Source of the DNA: an uncultured Pseudomonadota bacterium | Lineage (GTDB): Bacteria; Myxococcota_A; UBA796; SXON01 | Assembly: GCA_903844155.1 (NCBI GenBank) | Contig: CAIMSU010000207.1 | Coordinates: 1 to 46,586, forward strand | Direction: 5' to 3' | DNA: 46,586 bases | Part shown: positions 1-7,294 of the stretch, one piece after another | Position numbering within the stretch: the stretch's first letter is position 1 | Layout: the number at the start of each line of letters is the position of its first letter | Notes under the pieces: generated by a model | The model's input: the letters and a program-made list of their open reading frames with translations, nothing else | Databases searched by the model: none | What the model was told of the DNA's origin: nothing | Made by a program: the position numbers and the translations under genes

Positions 1-17
1 GGCGGCAGGCCATGAGA
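1..17. other. Left att core (putative attL)
   Basis: The 17 bases GGCGGCAGGCCATGAGA are identical to the last 17 bases of the window (46570-46586). Together with the adjacent integrase gene and arm-type repeats, this suggests the crossover core left by site-specific integration. The alternative is a short overlap from assembling a circular phage genome. It does not look like a tRNA 3' end. Confidence 0.6.
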
Positions 18-65
18 GTCCGCCGCTGTGTGCTTTTATTACGGTTCATCGCGGATCGTGCTGAC

Positions 66-97
66 GGTACATGGCGGCTGGTACATGCCGGGTACAT
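66..97. repeat. Left integrase arm-type sites (three GGTACAT repeats)
   Basis: GGTACAT occurs at 66-72, 80-86 and 91-97, with starts 14 and 11 bases apart. Each copy is followed by a short G/C-rich extension. Two more copies lie beside the opposite end (46440-46457). Short direct repeats flanking a core are typical arm sites bound by the N-terminal domain of lambda-type integrases. The third copy runs into the integrase stop codon. The role is inferred from pattern and position. Confidence 0.6.
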
Positions 98-1200
98 CAG
101 GCCGTTTCTGACCGCTCGATCCGAGCCACCGCAAGCGCCGGCACCTTGGCGACGACGGAGACGAGCTGCAGGCCTCGGATCGCCTCGATGTACGACACGT
201 CCTGCCCGGGCTGAGCATGGCCGACCAGGTATTCCCGCGCCTCGCGTGCGATCCCCATCGCGGCCAGCTCGGTCTGAAACCCGGCCCGGAACGCATGATC
301 GGGGCGTCCCTTCCAGGTCGATGCCGTCACCCCGGCGTGTGTCCAGACCAGCGCCACGTCCCGAGCGCGCATCAGCCGGTGAGTGTGAGGACACGGCACG
401 ATCCACGCCTTGTCGGTCCACTCGGCGAGCCCTGGGGCTCTCCACTCCGCGAGCAGCGCCGGAGCGACGGGGACGATCCGGCCCGTCCTCTCGCTCCCCG
501 GCTTCCCGAGCTCGCCGCGGATGGTGAGCAGCCCTGTCGCGGTGTCGAGGTCCTCCCAGCGCAGACCCATGACTTGCTGAACCCGGAGGCCCGTGCACCG
601 CATGACGATGAGCGCGCACCGTCGCCACGAACCACAGGCGGAGATCGCCGCGTCCATCTGAGCCCACGTTGGGGCCGCGCGGGGCGTCTTGGCTGGCTTG
701 CGCGGCAGCTCCATCAACCGGGGGCGCGGAACGTGCGGCTCGTACTCCTCGCGACCGTAGGCCCACGTCCACAACAGGTGGATCGTCTCGATGTGCTTGC
801 GCGCGGTCGTCTCCGTGCGCCGATGGATGTACCGGCCGGTCGCGACGGTGCGGACGAAGTCCCAATACCGTTCCAGCAGCAGCCGGGAGAGCAGCCCCGG
901 CTCGGCGTCCTTGCCGTACCAGGCGATGAAGGCGTCGAGGTGCTGAGCGCGGTTCGTGACCGTCCGCGGGGCGAGCCGACGCTCACACGCCGTTATCCAC
1001 GCGCGGGCGACGGCTCGGAGCGTAAGAGTCTGAGGTGTTCCTTCATCGACCCACTTTCGGCCGACGTCTTCGGCGTGCTGGACGGCGCGGAGGATCTCGC
1101 GCGCGGCTTTCTCGGTGCTGCAGGTCCTGGCGTGCGGGGTGCCGTCGGGGTCACACCAGCGGACGCGGGGCTTGCCGCGGGGATGATCGATCGACGCCAT
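97..1200 (-). CDS. int: Tyrosine recombinase / phage integrase
   Basis: Site-specific recombinase that would integrate and, with excisionase, excise this element. The 367-residue protein has an N-terminal arm and core-binding region (about 1-165) and a catalytic domain with the family residues: Arg206 in TGLRVQQVMGLRW, His302-x-x-Arg305, His328 in LVGHA and the nucleophile Tyr337 in VSYIEA. I chose ATG at 1200 because AGGAG lies 9 bases upstream; the arginine/proline-rich open frame further upstream belongs to the overlapping gene. It is the last gene of the leftward early operon and ends inside an arm-site repeat near the putative attL, as expected for a prophage integrase. Confidence 0.93.
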   Translation of the reverse strand: MASIDHPRGKPRVRWCDPDGTPHARTCSTEKAAREILRAVQHAEDVGRKWVDEGTPQTLTLRAVARAWITACERRLAPRTVTNRAQHLDAFIAWYGKDAEPGLLSRLLLERYWDFVRTVATGRYIHRRTETTARKHIETIHLLWTWAYGREEYEPHVPRPRLMELPRKPAKTPRAAPTWAQMDAAISACGSWRRCALIVMRCTGLRVQQVMGLRWEDLDTATGLLTIRGELGKPGSERTGRIVPVAPALLAEWRAPGLAEWTDKAWIVPCPHTHRLMRARDVALVWTHAGVTASTWKGRPDHAFRAGFQTELAAMGIAREAREYLVGHAQPGQDVSYIEAIRGLQLVSVVAKVPALAVARIERSETA

Positions 1201-1394
1201 GCCGTCAGCTCCTGCAGCCAGATTTCTACCACGGGGAGGGGGCGCCACCGCCAGACCATGCGGACACCGACACCGACACCGATCCGAGGGGCAGCGAGCG
1301 CCAGCGGGGCAGCGTCGGCCATCGCGAGCAGCGTCTTGGGCTGCACGTCGATGGCGCGGGCGACGTCGTCGGTGTGGAGGGGGTAGCCGGTCAC
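993..1394 (-). CDS. Excisionase-like HTH protein with long overlap into int
   Basis: Residues 4-66 look like a small winged-helix excisionase/AlpA type protein: a helix-turn-helix around DDVARAIDVQPKTLLAMA, a basic strand ending VRMVWRWRP, then VVEIWLQEL, which matches the usual pattern of an arginine-rich wing followed by a helix. The GTG start overlaps the preceding stop as GTGA. The frame stays open for about 64 more residues after the integrase start, giving a low-complexity Ala/Ser/Pro tail and a 208-base overlap. That tail may be real, or a sequencing frameshift may hide an earlier stop. Next to int, excision control is the likely role. Known: such proteins bend DNA and bias integrase toward excision. 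Confidence 0.6.
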   Translation of the reverse strand: MTGYPLHTDDVARAIDVQPKTLLAMADAAPLALAAPRIGVGVGVRMVWRWRPLPVVEIWLQELTAWRRSIIPAASPASAGVTPTAPRTPGPAAPRKPRARSSAPSSTPKTSAESGSMKEHLRLLRSEPSPARG

Positions 1395-1633
1395 GATCCC
1401 ACCGTAGACGCTGACGGGGTGCTCGTCGAAGGGGGCTCGCCAACCGCGCTCGCCCCGAAGGCCTCACGGTGGGTGCGGTTCAGGCGTTCGAGGCCGCAGT
1501 TGGGGGCGGTCCTTGCAGACGAGGGTGCGGCTGCCCCATTTTCGGGCGCGGCTGACGCAGGGTGCCGACGCGGTTCGGTCGGCGGTTTGGAGTGCGGTTT
1601 CAGACCGCCGATGATGCGGAAGGCGCGGATCAT
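1391..1633 (-). CDS. Hypothetical small protein, 80 aa
   Basis: I do not recognise this protein. It begins with a short hydrophobic/basic segment (MIRAFRIIGGLK) and is otherwise rich in Pro, Ala and Ser, with no clear domain. Support for it being a gene comes from its junctions: its ATG overlaps the stop of the upstream gene as ATGA, and its stop overlaps the GTG of the excisionase-like gene as GTGA. It may serve partly to couple translation into the excisionase and integrase genes. A cysteine in NCGLERLN recalls phage small zinc proteins, but there is no second cysteine. Function unknown. Confidence 0.5.
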   Translation of the reverse strand: MIRAFRIIGGLKPHSKPPTEPRRHPASAAPENGAAAPSSARTAPNCGLERLNRTHREAFGASAVGEPPSTSTPSASTVGS

Positions 1634-2358
1634 GGGTTTTCACCCCGAAACAGGCCCCGCCAGTGCATCAAACAGCGGTACGCGTTGAGCCGCTTGTTTC
1701 GGATCTGCCGAGCAAGGGCGACGGCGTACTGGCTGGGGAGGTCCGCCGGGAAGGTGGCGAGCATGATGTGTCGCGCGTCGGTCCCGTGGCCGAACCACGC
1801 CCCGCTGAGGATCAGCGTGCCGTCCACCTCCGGCTCAAACCTCGAGCGCGCTGGTCGCAGGTACATCCCACCTTCATGTGGTCCCATGACTTCGATCCCG
1901 TGGCCCGTCTCGCTCCAGCGCCAGGCGTCGCCCCAAAGCCGGCGGGCGACCCGTTCGATGTCGGGGCAACCGGCGAGCGTCTCGCGGATCTGCGCTTGTT
2001 GCTTGGCGTCCTCGCGCTCCCGATGGAGCTGGGTGGCGACCGCATCCAGAGCCCAACGTGCCTCGCGGATCGTTCTGTCGAGGTCCTCGTCGCCCCGGAA
2101 CATGATCGCCAGGAACTCTGCCGCCGTCAGTTGTCCCGGCACCCCGTTCGCGGTGGCCTCCCGGAAGATGTCGCCGGCGATCCCCGCGTGGTCCTTCGGC
2201 GACACATCCGCGAGCAGCTCGCGTCGGAGATCGGCCAGCGCGTCGAGGTAGCCTTCAGCGGCCCACTCGACGCGGCCGGGCGTGGCTTCGTGGGGGCGCG
2301 GGGCCTTGGGGCGTGCGTCGAACAGGCGGGTGACGACGGTGAGGGCGCTCACGGCCAC
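1630..2358 (-). CDS. Hypothetical protein, 242 aa
   Basis: I do not recognise this protein. The N-terminal half (about 30-120) looks helical, with charged segments such as YLDALADLRRELLADV and DRTIREARWALDAVATQLHRERED. The C-terminal half is richer in aromatic and beta-like stretches (GIEVMGPHEGGMYLRPARS, DARHIMLATFPADLPSQYAVALARQIRNKR). There are no cysteine clusters, membrane segments or nucleotide-binding motifs. The start is GTG at 2358, ten bases inside the upstream gene, with a second in-frame GTG two codons later. It sits in the accessory part of the early operon between the HNH cluster and the excision genes. Function unknown. Confidence 0.7.
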   Translation of the reverse strand: MAVSALTVVTRLFDARPKAPRPHEATPGRVEWAAEGYLDALADLRRELLADVSPKDHAGIAGDIFREATANGVPGQLTAAEFLAIMFRGDEDLDRTIREARWALDAVATQLHREREDAKQQAQIRETLAGCPDIERVARRLWGDAWRWSETGHGIEVMGPHEGGMYLRPARSRFEPEVDGTLILSGAWFGHGTDARHIMLATFPADLPSQYAVALARQIRNKRLNAYRCLMHWRGLFRGENP

Positions 2359-2600
2359 CTCGTCTTGCGCAGCAGGAGCCGCCCCGGTCCGCGCTTCGGT
2401 AGCTCGGCGAGGAGCCGCTCCATATGGTCACGCGGATCGAAGGGCCCGAGCGGATCGAGCTTCGCGCAGTCGTTGTGCCAGCCGTAGCGGGGACGGAAGG
2501 GCCGGCGGGTGTGATCGATGGAGATCGCCCCGTCCTTTCGGGCGCGGAGGGCGGGACCGGTGATCGATTCGCCGCACCATGCGCAGAGGGGGAGGGTCAA
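2349..2600 (-). CDS. Small Cys-motif protein, 83 aa
   Basis: The protein opens with TLPLCAWCGESITG, a CxxC pair at residues 6 and 9, followed by His30 (SIDH), His42 and Cys45 (WHNDC). This suggests a small zinc-binding domain of the kind seen in phage HNH-like or zinc-ribbon proteins. The start is TTG at 2600, overlapping the stop of the HNH gene as TTGA; the larger open frame upstream is only the other reading of the HNH gene. It probably works with, or is translated from the same message as, the nuclease. A degenerate HNH-type fold is possible. The role is inferred and uncertain. Confidence 0.55.
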   Translation of the reverse strand: MTLPLCAWCGESITGPALRARKDGAISIDHTRRPFRPRYGWHNDCAKLDPLGPFDPRDHMERLLAELPKRGPGRLLLRKTRWP

Positions 2601-2947
2601 AACAGCCTCGCTTGCGGCGACTTGGCCGCGCGTGTCGCCGCGTTCGTCTCTTTGTGGTGGTCGATGTCGTAGCGAAGGTGACAGCGTTGGCAGTAGGAAC
2701 GCAGGTTCGCCGGGTCGCAATTCTCGGGCTGGTGATCGAGGTGGGCGCACGTCAGGACCACCGTACCCTTCGCCCATTTTGCCGGTTCGCCGTTGACCTC
2801 CTCGCATCGGCGCGGCCCCGGATTCGTCCGGTGCAAGCCGCACTCGCCCTCGCACTCGCAGCGGTTTCCGGCGCGCTCGCGAATCGCGAGGCTGATCGCC
2901 TTCCAGTCCTTCGGGTAGCGGGCCTTCTCACTGGGGCGGATCGGCAT
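2597..2947 (-). CDS. HNH endonuclease
   Basis: A 116-residue HNH-family nuclease. The HNH core is in the second half: His69-Leu-Asp-His72, Asn81 (PANLRS) and Cys86-x-x-Cys89-His90, with zinc-binding cysteines also at 30, 32, 36 and 67. Such proteins nick or cut DNA with one metal ion. In phages they occur as free-standing nucleases or with packaging genes; this one lies in the early operon, far from the terminase, so an accessory or homing-type role is more likely. I chose ATG 2947, whose TGATG junction couples it to the ASCH gene; a GTG lies one codon upstream. Confidence 0.8.
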   Translation of the reverse strand: MPIRPSEKARYPKDWKAISLAIRERAGNRCECEGECGLHRTNPGPRRCEEVNGEPAKWAKGTVVLTCAHLDHQPENCDPANLRSYCQRCHLRYDIDHHKETNAATRAAKSPQARLF

Positions 2948-3492
2948 CACACCCTCTCAAACGTGTACGCCCAAACCCAAGGATCGGCCTCGGGAGGGAG
3001 CTTGTTGATCGTGCGGAACCCCTTGGCGTAGTCGGTGGGCGTGGTCCCCAGCCCCGCGTGCGCGAAGCCCTCCGCAAGCACGTCTGCCGGGCTGATCTCG
3101 GTCAGCCGTTGGGCGCGGACCTCGGTGACGCGAAGGGTGAGCCGGGACTCGGTCGGGCGCATGAAGATTGAAGGGGTCCACAGCCGGTCATAGTCGGGGC
3201 CGTAGTCCGCTCGGTACTCGATCGTTGGATGCCACTCGGCGTCGGGCCTGCCGAATGTCTCCCGCACCCAAAGTAGGTCGCCGACCTCGATCCGCGAGTA
3301 GACCCGCTCAAACCCAACCAAAAGGCGCGGCCCATCGGAGCGCGCATCACTCCAGTCCAGATCCTCCCAAAGGTTGTTCACTGGCGACATGCGGGATCGA
3401 GACGGGGTGATCTGCCGCCTCGTCTGCGTCTTGGCCCCTGCGAGGATGGCGCGCACCATGTCGCCGCGAAAGAGGATCGGGCGGGCGCTCAC
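2947..3492 (-). CDS. ASCH-domain-like phage protein
   Basis: The 181-residue protein begins with SARPILFRGDMVRAILAGAKTQ and continues to TRR, the typical opening of a phage family often labelled ASCH-domain or, loosely, morphogenetic protein. Later conserved-looking parts are VGDLLWVRETF, a stretch rich in Tyr and Asp (EYRADYGPDYDRLW) and RLTLRVTEVRAQRLTEIS. ASCH folds resemble PUA domains and are thought to bind RNA or modified nucleotides, but the phage members have no proven role. Its GTG start overlaps the upstream stop as GTGA. The family assignment is fairly sure; the function is not. Confidence 0.7.
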   Translation of the reverse strand: MSARPILFRGDMVRAILAGAKTQTRRQITPSRSRMSPVNNLWEDLDWSDARSDGPRLLVGFERVYSRIEVGDLLWVRETFGRPDAEWHPTIEYRADYGPDYDRLWTPSIFMRPTESRLTLRVTEVRAQRLTEISPADVLAEGFAHAGLGTTPTDYAKGFRTINKLPPEADPWVWAYTFERV

Positions 3493-3971
3493 TTCGCGCC
3501 TTCCAACGCCGCAACAAGTGCCGCCGCTTCGGTGGGGCCGTTACAGATCCCGCGCCGCAGTTCTGCCGCCATCTCCGTCACAATCGTTGGCGTGGATCGC
3601 GACGTTCGGATCGGTGCTGGGTCGCTGCTTTCCGGGTCGGCCACGTCAATCTCACGCATGAACCCGGCGGCTTCGCAGGTGGCCCGGATCGTATCGAGGG
3701 CCAAGCAGAGTTCGGCGAGTTCGGCCCGGTTCGCCTCGACTTCGGCGACGAGGGCGGGGATGTCGGTGCGGGCGTGGGAGATGAAGGCGGCGTTGGCGCT
3801 GTCCGCCGTTTGATGCGGCATCGGCGACATGCCGTTGCGGTGGACGGTGACGATGACCGTCCGCCGTGGCTCAATCACCTGATACGCGGACTCAGGTCCG
3901 GGGAGGTAGCTGGCCCACGGCCCCTCCGTAGCAGCGGCTTCGCGGGCTTTTATCGGGGCAAGGTCAAGCAT
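3489..3971 (-). CDS. Ead/Ea22-like phage protein
   Basis: A 160-residue protein with the pattern common in small phage proteins: an opening AREAAATEGPW, a central beta-rich part (YQVIEPRRTVIVTVHRN), then NAAFISHARTDIPALVAEVEANRAELAEL, a helical segment in which the SHARTDIPAL motif is characteristic. This resembles proteins loosely called Ead/Ea22-like, whose function is unknown. The ATG at 3971 overlaps the end of the methyltransferase gene by eight bases, and its stop overlaps the ASCH gene start. It is an accessory gene of the early operon. Confidence 0.6.
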   Translation of the reverse strand: MLDLAPIKAREAAATEGPWASYLPGPESAYQVIEPRRTVIVTVHRNGMSPMPHQTADSANAAFISHARTDIPALVAEVEANRAELAELCLALDTIRATCEAAGFMREIDVADPESSDPAPIRTSRSTPTIVTEMAAELRRGICNGPTEAAALVAALEGAK

Positions 3972-5619
3972 GGGAGGCTCCGAGGTTGGCTTGGGTGAGG
4001 GCTTCGACGACGTCAGGACAAACCATGTTGCCGATCCGGGCGACCTGATCGCCCTTGGTCCCGTGCAACTTCATGGTCGGCCAGCCTTGCGCGGCGGCGA
4101 GCTCGCGGGGTTGGAGCATCCGCATGGCGATGTCCACGATGGCGCACTCTGTCCCGTCGATGGTCAGGGTGACGAGTCCGAACCGGTCAGTCGTCGTCAC
4201 CGTCCGAACCGGCTCCGTCAGCGGTTGGCCATCCCGCTCCGAGCCGTAGAACGCACACAGGAAGGCGGAGATGAGGGCGGCATGGTTGCCCTGTCCGGTG
4301 ACAGTCGCTGCGGGTTCTGTGATCGGCTGGCCCGCCTTGGCGGACCCGTGGAACTCATCGAGGAACACCGCGCCGAGCGAGTGATGGTCAACCGCCGTCA
4401 CGGTCGGCATCGGTGTCTCGATGTCCTTGCCCACGACGCCGGTGAAGTGCCGCGAGAGAAATGCCGCGACAACGCCGCCCTGGCTGCCCTTGCTCGTCAC
4501 CGTCTTGAATGGCCGGTCTGCGTCACGTGCGCGCGGGGCCTGGCCCTCGCGTTCGCCGTTGCCCGTGTCGATCAGGGTTGCGGCGGCCAGCGCGAATTGC
4601 TCTGTCGCCGTCAGTGTCGGGCCGGGAGTGTCCAGGTCGCGGACACCTGAGCGGGGCGTGTCGCTGCCGTTGCTGTGGGCTTTGACGATCACGGGTGCGA
4701 CGACACACCGATCCCCGCCCTTCGGAGTGCTGGTCAGCGTGTTCGCAGGCTCGTCGATGTTCTCGACTCGCCCGCCGTGCGACAGGTTGACGAGGAAGGG
4801 CCGCGGGTTGTTCAGCACGAACCGGCGGACGCCCTCCGCGATCCGGCGCTGGGTCGCCTCCGCCAACGGGCGCACCGGAACGCCGTCAGCCCCGGTCGCC
4901 TTGGCCCATTCCCGAGCCTCCGTTGGGGTGGCGAAGATCGAGAGCATCGGGATCGTCCAGTCGACGCACTCGGCCGCGGTGTGCCAGGGCTTCGCTCGGC
5001 CCGGTCCGTGCGTCGGCTCCGGCCAGCGGATCGGCTGACCGTCGCACCGGGCGACGAGGTAGAACCGCTTGCGGCTGGTCGGCGCTCCGTAGTCGCAGGC
5101 GATCAGGGTGCGCCATTCGACCGCGTAGCCCTCGGCGCGGAGCTGCTCGACGAACTCGGCGAAGGTCTCTCCGGCGCGGTCCTTGATCGGGGTGTCGTCC
5201 GCACCGACCGGGCCCCAGGTCACGAACTCCGGCACGTTCTCCATCATGATCACGCGGGGCTTGATCTGCCGCGCCCAGTCCACGATCACCCAGGCGAGGC
5301 CACGGATCTTCCTGTCCACCGGCTTCCCGCCCTTCGCTCGGGAGAAGTGCCGGCAGTCAGGCGAGGCCCACAGCAGGTCCACGGCTCGGCCCCGTGTCGC
5401 ATTGAGCGGCGGCACATCGAACACGCTCTCGCAGTAGTGCTCCGTCTCGGGATGGTTCGTGCGGTGCATCTCGATCGCGTGCTTGCAATGGTTGATCGCG
5501 ACCACGGGGCCGTGACCGAGCGCACGTCGGATGCCCTCGGACGCCCCGCCACCGCCCGCGAACAGGTCGATGCAGATCGGGCCGCGAACGCGGCCGAAGA
5601 GATGGCCGTCAGCGGGCAT
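3964..5619 (-). CDS. C5-cytosine DNA methyltransferase with repeated recognition modules
   Basis: Transfers a methyl group to carbon 5 of cytosine in phage DNA, probably to escape host restriction. The 551 residues show motif I (DLFAGGGGASEG, 18-29), motif IV with the nucleophile Cys89 in ASPDCRHFS, motif VI Glu127-Asn-Val, motif VIII TSRKR (181-185) and motifs IX/X near the C-terminus (PRELAAAQGWP, RIGNMV). SPDC in place of the common PC dipeptide context marks a phage/Dcm-like subfamily. The recognition region (about 275-490) is built of six related modules with an (E/D)xPxxT(V/L)T signature spaced 33-41 residues apart. No partner endonuclease is visible, so protection rather than restriction is inferred. 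Confidence 0.92.
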   Translation of the reverse strand: MPADGHLFGRVRGPICIDLFAGGGGASEGIRRALGHGPVVAINHCKHAIEMHRTNHPETEHYCESVFDVPPLNATRGRAVDLLWASPDCRHFSRAKGGKPVDRKIRGLAWVIVDWARQIKPRVIMMENVPEFVTWGPVGADDTPIKDRAGETFAEFVEQLRAEGYAVEWRTLIACDYGAPTSRKRFYLVARCDGQPIRWPEPTHGPGRAKPWHTAAECVDWTIPMLSIFATPTEAREWAKATGADGVPVRPLAEATQRRIAEGVRRFVLNNPRPFLVNLSHGGRVENIDEPANTLTSTPKGGDRCVVAPVIVKAHSNGSDTPRSGVRDLDTPGPTLTATEQFALAAATLIDTGNGEREGQAPRARDADRPFKTVTSKGSQGGVVAAFLSRHFTGVVGKDIETPMPTVTAVDHHSLGAVFLDEFHGSAKAGQPITEPAATVTGQGNHAALISAFLCAFYGSERDGQPLTEPVRTVTTTDRFGLVTLTIDGTECAIVDIAMRMLQPRELAAAQGWPTMKLHGTKGDQVARIGNMVCPDVVEALTQANLGASHA

Positions 5620-5815
5620 TGATCGCCCCCATCAGCGCCGCAACATTCCTCATCTCGCACTGGTCCGACACGTACACCCCTCCCAAGTCAACCAGCGCGT
5701 GCCGGTTCAGCCGCTCAGCGCGAGGATGGGGGAGTAGCTCGCACTCGCGCGGGCACCGGTGAGCGCACGGCTCGGCGGGCCACGCTGGGCAGACGCGGTC
5801 GGTGGCGCAGGTCAC
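5609..5815 (-). CDS. Small cysteine-rich protein, 68 aa
   Basis: The first half is packed with cysteines (residues 3, 9, 17, 21 and 25: TCATDRVCPAWPAEPCAHRCPREC), followed by HPRAERLNRH. This suggests a zinc-binding or disulfide-poor structural fold. The C-terminal half is ordinary, with one more cysteine. The GTG start overlaps the stop of the upstream HTH gene as GTGA, and the stop lies eleven bases inside the methyltransferase gene, so it is a genuine operon member. No family is recognised; a DNA- or protein-binding accessory role is only a guess. Confidence 0.55.
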   Translation of the reverse strand: MTCATDRVCPAWPAEPCAHRCPRECELLPHPRAERLNRHALVDLGGVYVSDQCEMRNVAALMGAINAR

Positions 5816-6042
5816 TTCGACTCCCCAAATGCCAGCCAGGCCGGCGAAACAGTGAGCGCACGGGCGAGAGTTTCGACCTCCGCGAGAGTTGGGCCGCCCT
5901 TCATCGCGGCGCGCATCAGTCGGCGAACCCGGTGGAGTGGGATCCCTGACCGAGTGGCCAAATCGCAAGGGCGCAGGCCTCGCCGCTCGGTCTGGCGTTC
6001 GAGGCGAAGCCCGAACGTCTCCATCGTCAGGGCGGCGGTCAC
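5812..6042 (-). CDS. XRE/Cro-type HTH protein, 76 aa
   Basis: A small DNA-binding protein. Residues 8-75 fit the Cro/C1-type helix-turn-helix: FGLRLERQTERRGLRPCDLA, then RSGIPLHRVRRLMRAAMKGG, then PTLAEVETLARALTVSPAWLAFGE. The last segment is the typical ending of XRE proteins. The GTG at 6042 overlaps the exonuclease stop as GTGA; an internal ATG at 6024 is an alternative. It lies deep in the early operon, away from the immunity region, so it is more likely a secondary regulator of early or late genes than the lysogenic repressor. Confidence 0.75.
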   Translation of the reverse strand: MTAALTMETFGLRLERQTERRGLRPCDLATRSGIPLHRVRRLMRAAMKGGPTLAEVETLARALTVSPAWLAFGESK

Positions 6043-6623
6043 GCAGCCCCCAACATGCGGCGTCGAATCGCCACAGCGATCCCAGCGGCGCGACGAGCAT
6101 CCGACAGCGCCCGGTGGGCCGGCTCGCACGGCGGCACGCCGAAGAACTCCCCAGCGGCGGCCAGCGAAGGCCACAGCCATGGACGGCCCGGCTCATACCG
6201 GGGATGCGTCGGATCGGCCTGGCGAAGCACCCCGGCTGGCCCCATGATCGCCATGCTGCGTTCCATGATGCAGCTCGCCCACGGGTGCCCAGTCAGGCCC
6301 ATCCGTTCAATCATGGGCATGTCGAACGCCACGTTGAACGCCGTCAGGTAGGTTGCCCCCCCCCATGCCCGAAACAGGGCGGCTACTTCCTCGGTCGGGC
6401 GCGCAGCGGCGATCTCGTCGCGGGTGATCTGGTTGATCTCCAGCGCTTTGTCAGCGCGGCCGTCGAGGATGTCGGGACGGACCACGGACGAGAACGAGCC
6501 AACCGTCTCGCCGTCCTCGTCGAGCTTGACGCCGGCGATCTCGATGACGCGGGCCCAATGGTGAGACGGGAACCCTGTGGTCTCCGTGTCGAGGACGATG
6601 ATCGGGGCGCGGAAGAGGGTCAC
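6039..6623 (-). CDS. DEDDh 3'-5' exonuclease (DnaQ/RNase T fold)
   Basis: A 194-residue exonuclease that would remove nucleotides from DNA or RNA 3' ends with two metal ions. Catalytic residues are Asp12 and Glu14 in LDTETTG (Exo I), Asp101 in AFNVAFD (Exo II) and His170 with Asp175 in HRALSDA (Exo III), which defines the DEDDh class of DnaQ epsilon-like enzymes. No polymerase domain is fused. It lies directly after the split SbcC-like ATPase genes and shares a GTGA junction with them. This suggests that it takes part in DNA-end processing, perhaps in place of an SbcD nuclease; that partnership is inferred. Confidence 0.9.
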   Translation of the reverse strand: MTLFRAPIIVLDTETTGFPSHHWARVIEIAGVKLDEDGETVGSFSSVVRPDILDGRADKALEINQITRDEIAAARPTEEVAALFRAWGGATYLTAFNVAFDMPMIERMGLTGHPWASCIMERSMAIMGPAGVLRQADPTHPRYEPGRPWLWPSLAAAGEFFGVPPCEPAHRALSDARRAAGIAVAIRRRMLGAA

Positions 6624-7294
6624 GAAGCACCCCCGCTGGTCCGCAGCCAGATCGAGGCCCCCTCAACCTCCGGCCACGGCCCATCCCCGCCGTTCAGGGC
6701 TTGGACGTCGTCCACGACGATGGGGAGCGCCGACCGGCCCGCAGCGCGGCGCAGACCCAGCCGGAGAAGGAGATCCGCGAGCACCCGCTGCCCACCCGAC
6801 AGCAGATCGAACGGCACCCCGCCCCACAGCACGCGGACGTAGGGGTCCGTCTTGCCCCGATCCTCGCCCGCGAACTCGATGGTGAGCGCGCCCACGTCGC
6901 CCATCGCCGCGAGGCTCTTGGCGGCTTCATCGGCAGGGGCCCGGCGACAGGCGGGAAGGAGCCGCTTGGACACGCGCTCGGCTTCGTCGCCGGCCTTGCG
7001 CTGGATCTCAAGCGCTGTCTGGAGCTGCTTGCGGGCGTCCACGACGGCCCTGTCAGCGGCAGCGGCAGCCCCCTCGGCTCGCAGGGCCTGGCCGGTCAGC
7101 CCGGCGGCTTCGCGAAGCTGGTCAGCGGTCGGGCGCTCACCCTCGGGGGCCTTGGGACGCGAGCCTTCCGGCGGGCGGGGCTTCTCCGCGTGGTAGACGC
7201 GCAGATCGGCGCTGTGGCGCTGGAGGCGGGTGTAGTCGGCTTCGTGACGGGCGAGCGAGGCGCGGGCTTCGGTGAGTTCGGCGGCGATGTTCAT
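6620..7294 (-). CDS. SbcC/Rad50-like ATPase, C-terminal half (split gene)
   Basis: The 224-residue protein carries the C-terminal half of an SMC/Rad50-type ATPase: a coiled-coil-forming region (about 1-125) rich in Ala, Glu, Arg and Lys, the ABC signature LLSGGQR (164-170) and Walker B PIVVDD (191-196), with Asp in place of the usual catalytic Glu. It has no Walker A of its own; that is on the preceding gene. The ATG at 7294 overlaps the stop of the N-terminal half as ATGA, which should yield both halves in equal amounts. Inferred: the two chains form one ATP-dependent DNA-end-processing head joined by a coiled coil. Confidence 0.8.
   Translation of the reverse strand: MNIAAELTEARASLARHEADYTRLQRHSADLRVYHAEKPRPPEGSRPKAPEGERPTADQLREAAGLTGQALRAEGAAAAADRAVVDARKQLQTALEIQRKAGDEAERVSKRLLPACRRAPADEAAKSLAAMGDVGALTIEFAGEDRGKTDPYVRVLWGGVPFDLLSGGQRVLADLLLRLGLRRAAGRSALPIVVDDVQALNGGDGPWPEVEGASIWLRTSGGAS

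Noticed and set aside
217-1386. Long rightward open frame opposite the integrase
   Set aside because: It is the complement of a gene with all tyrosine-recombinase residues; its product is Arg/Pro/Gly-rich without domains, as expected in GC-rich DNA.
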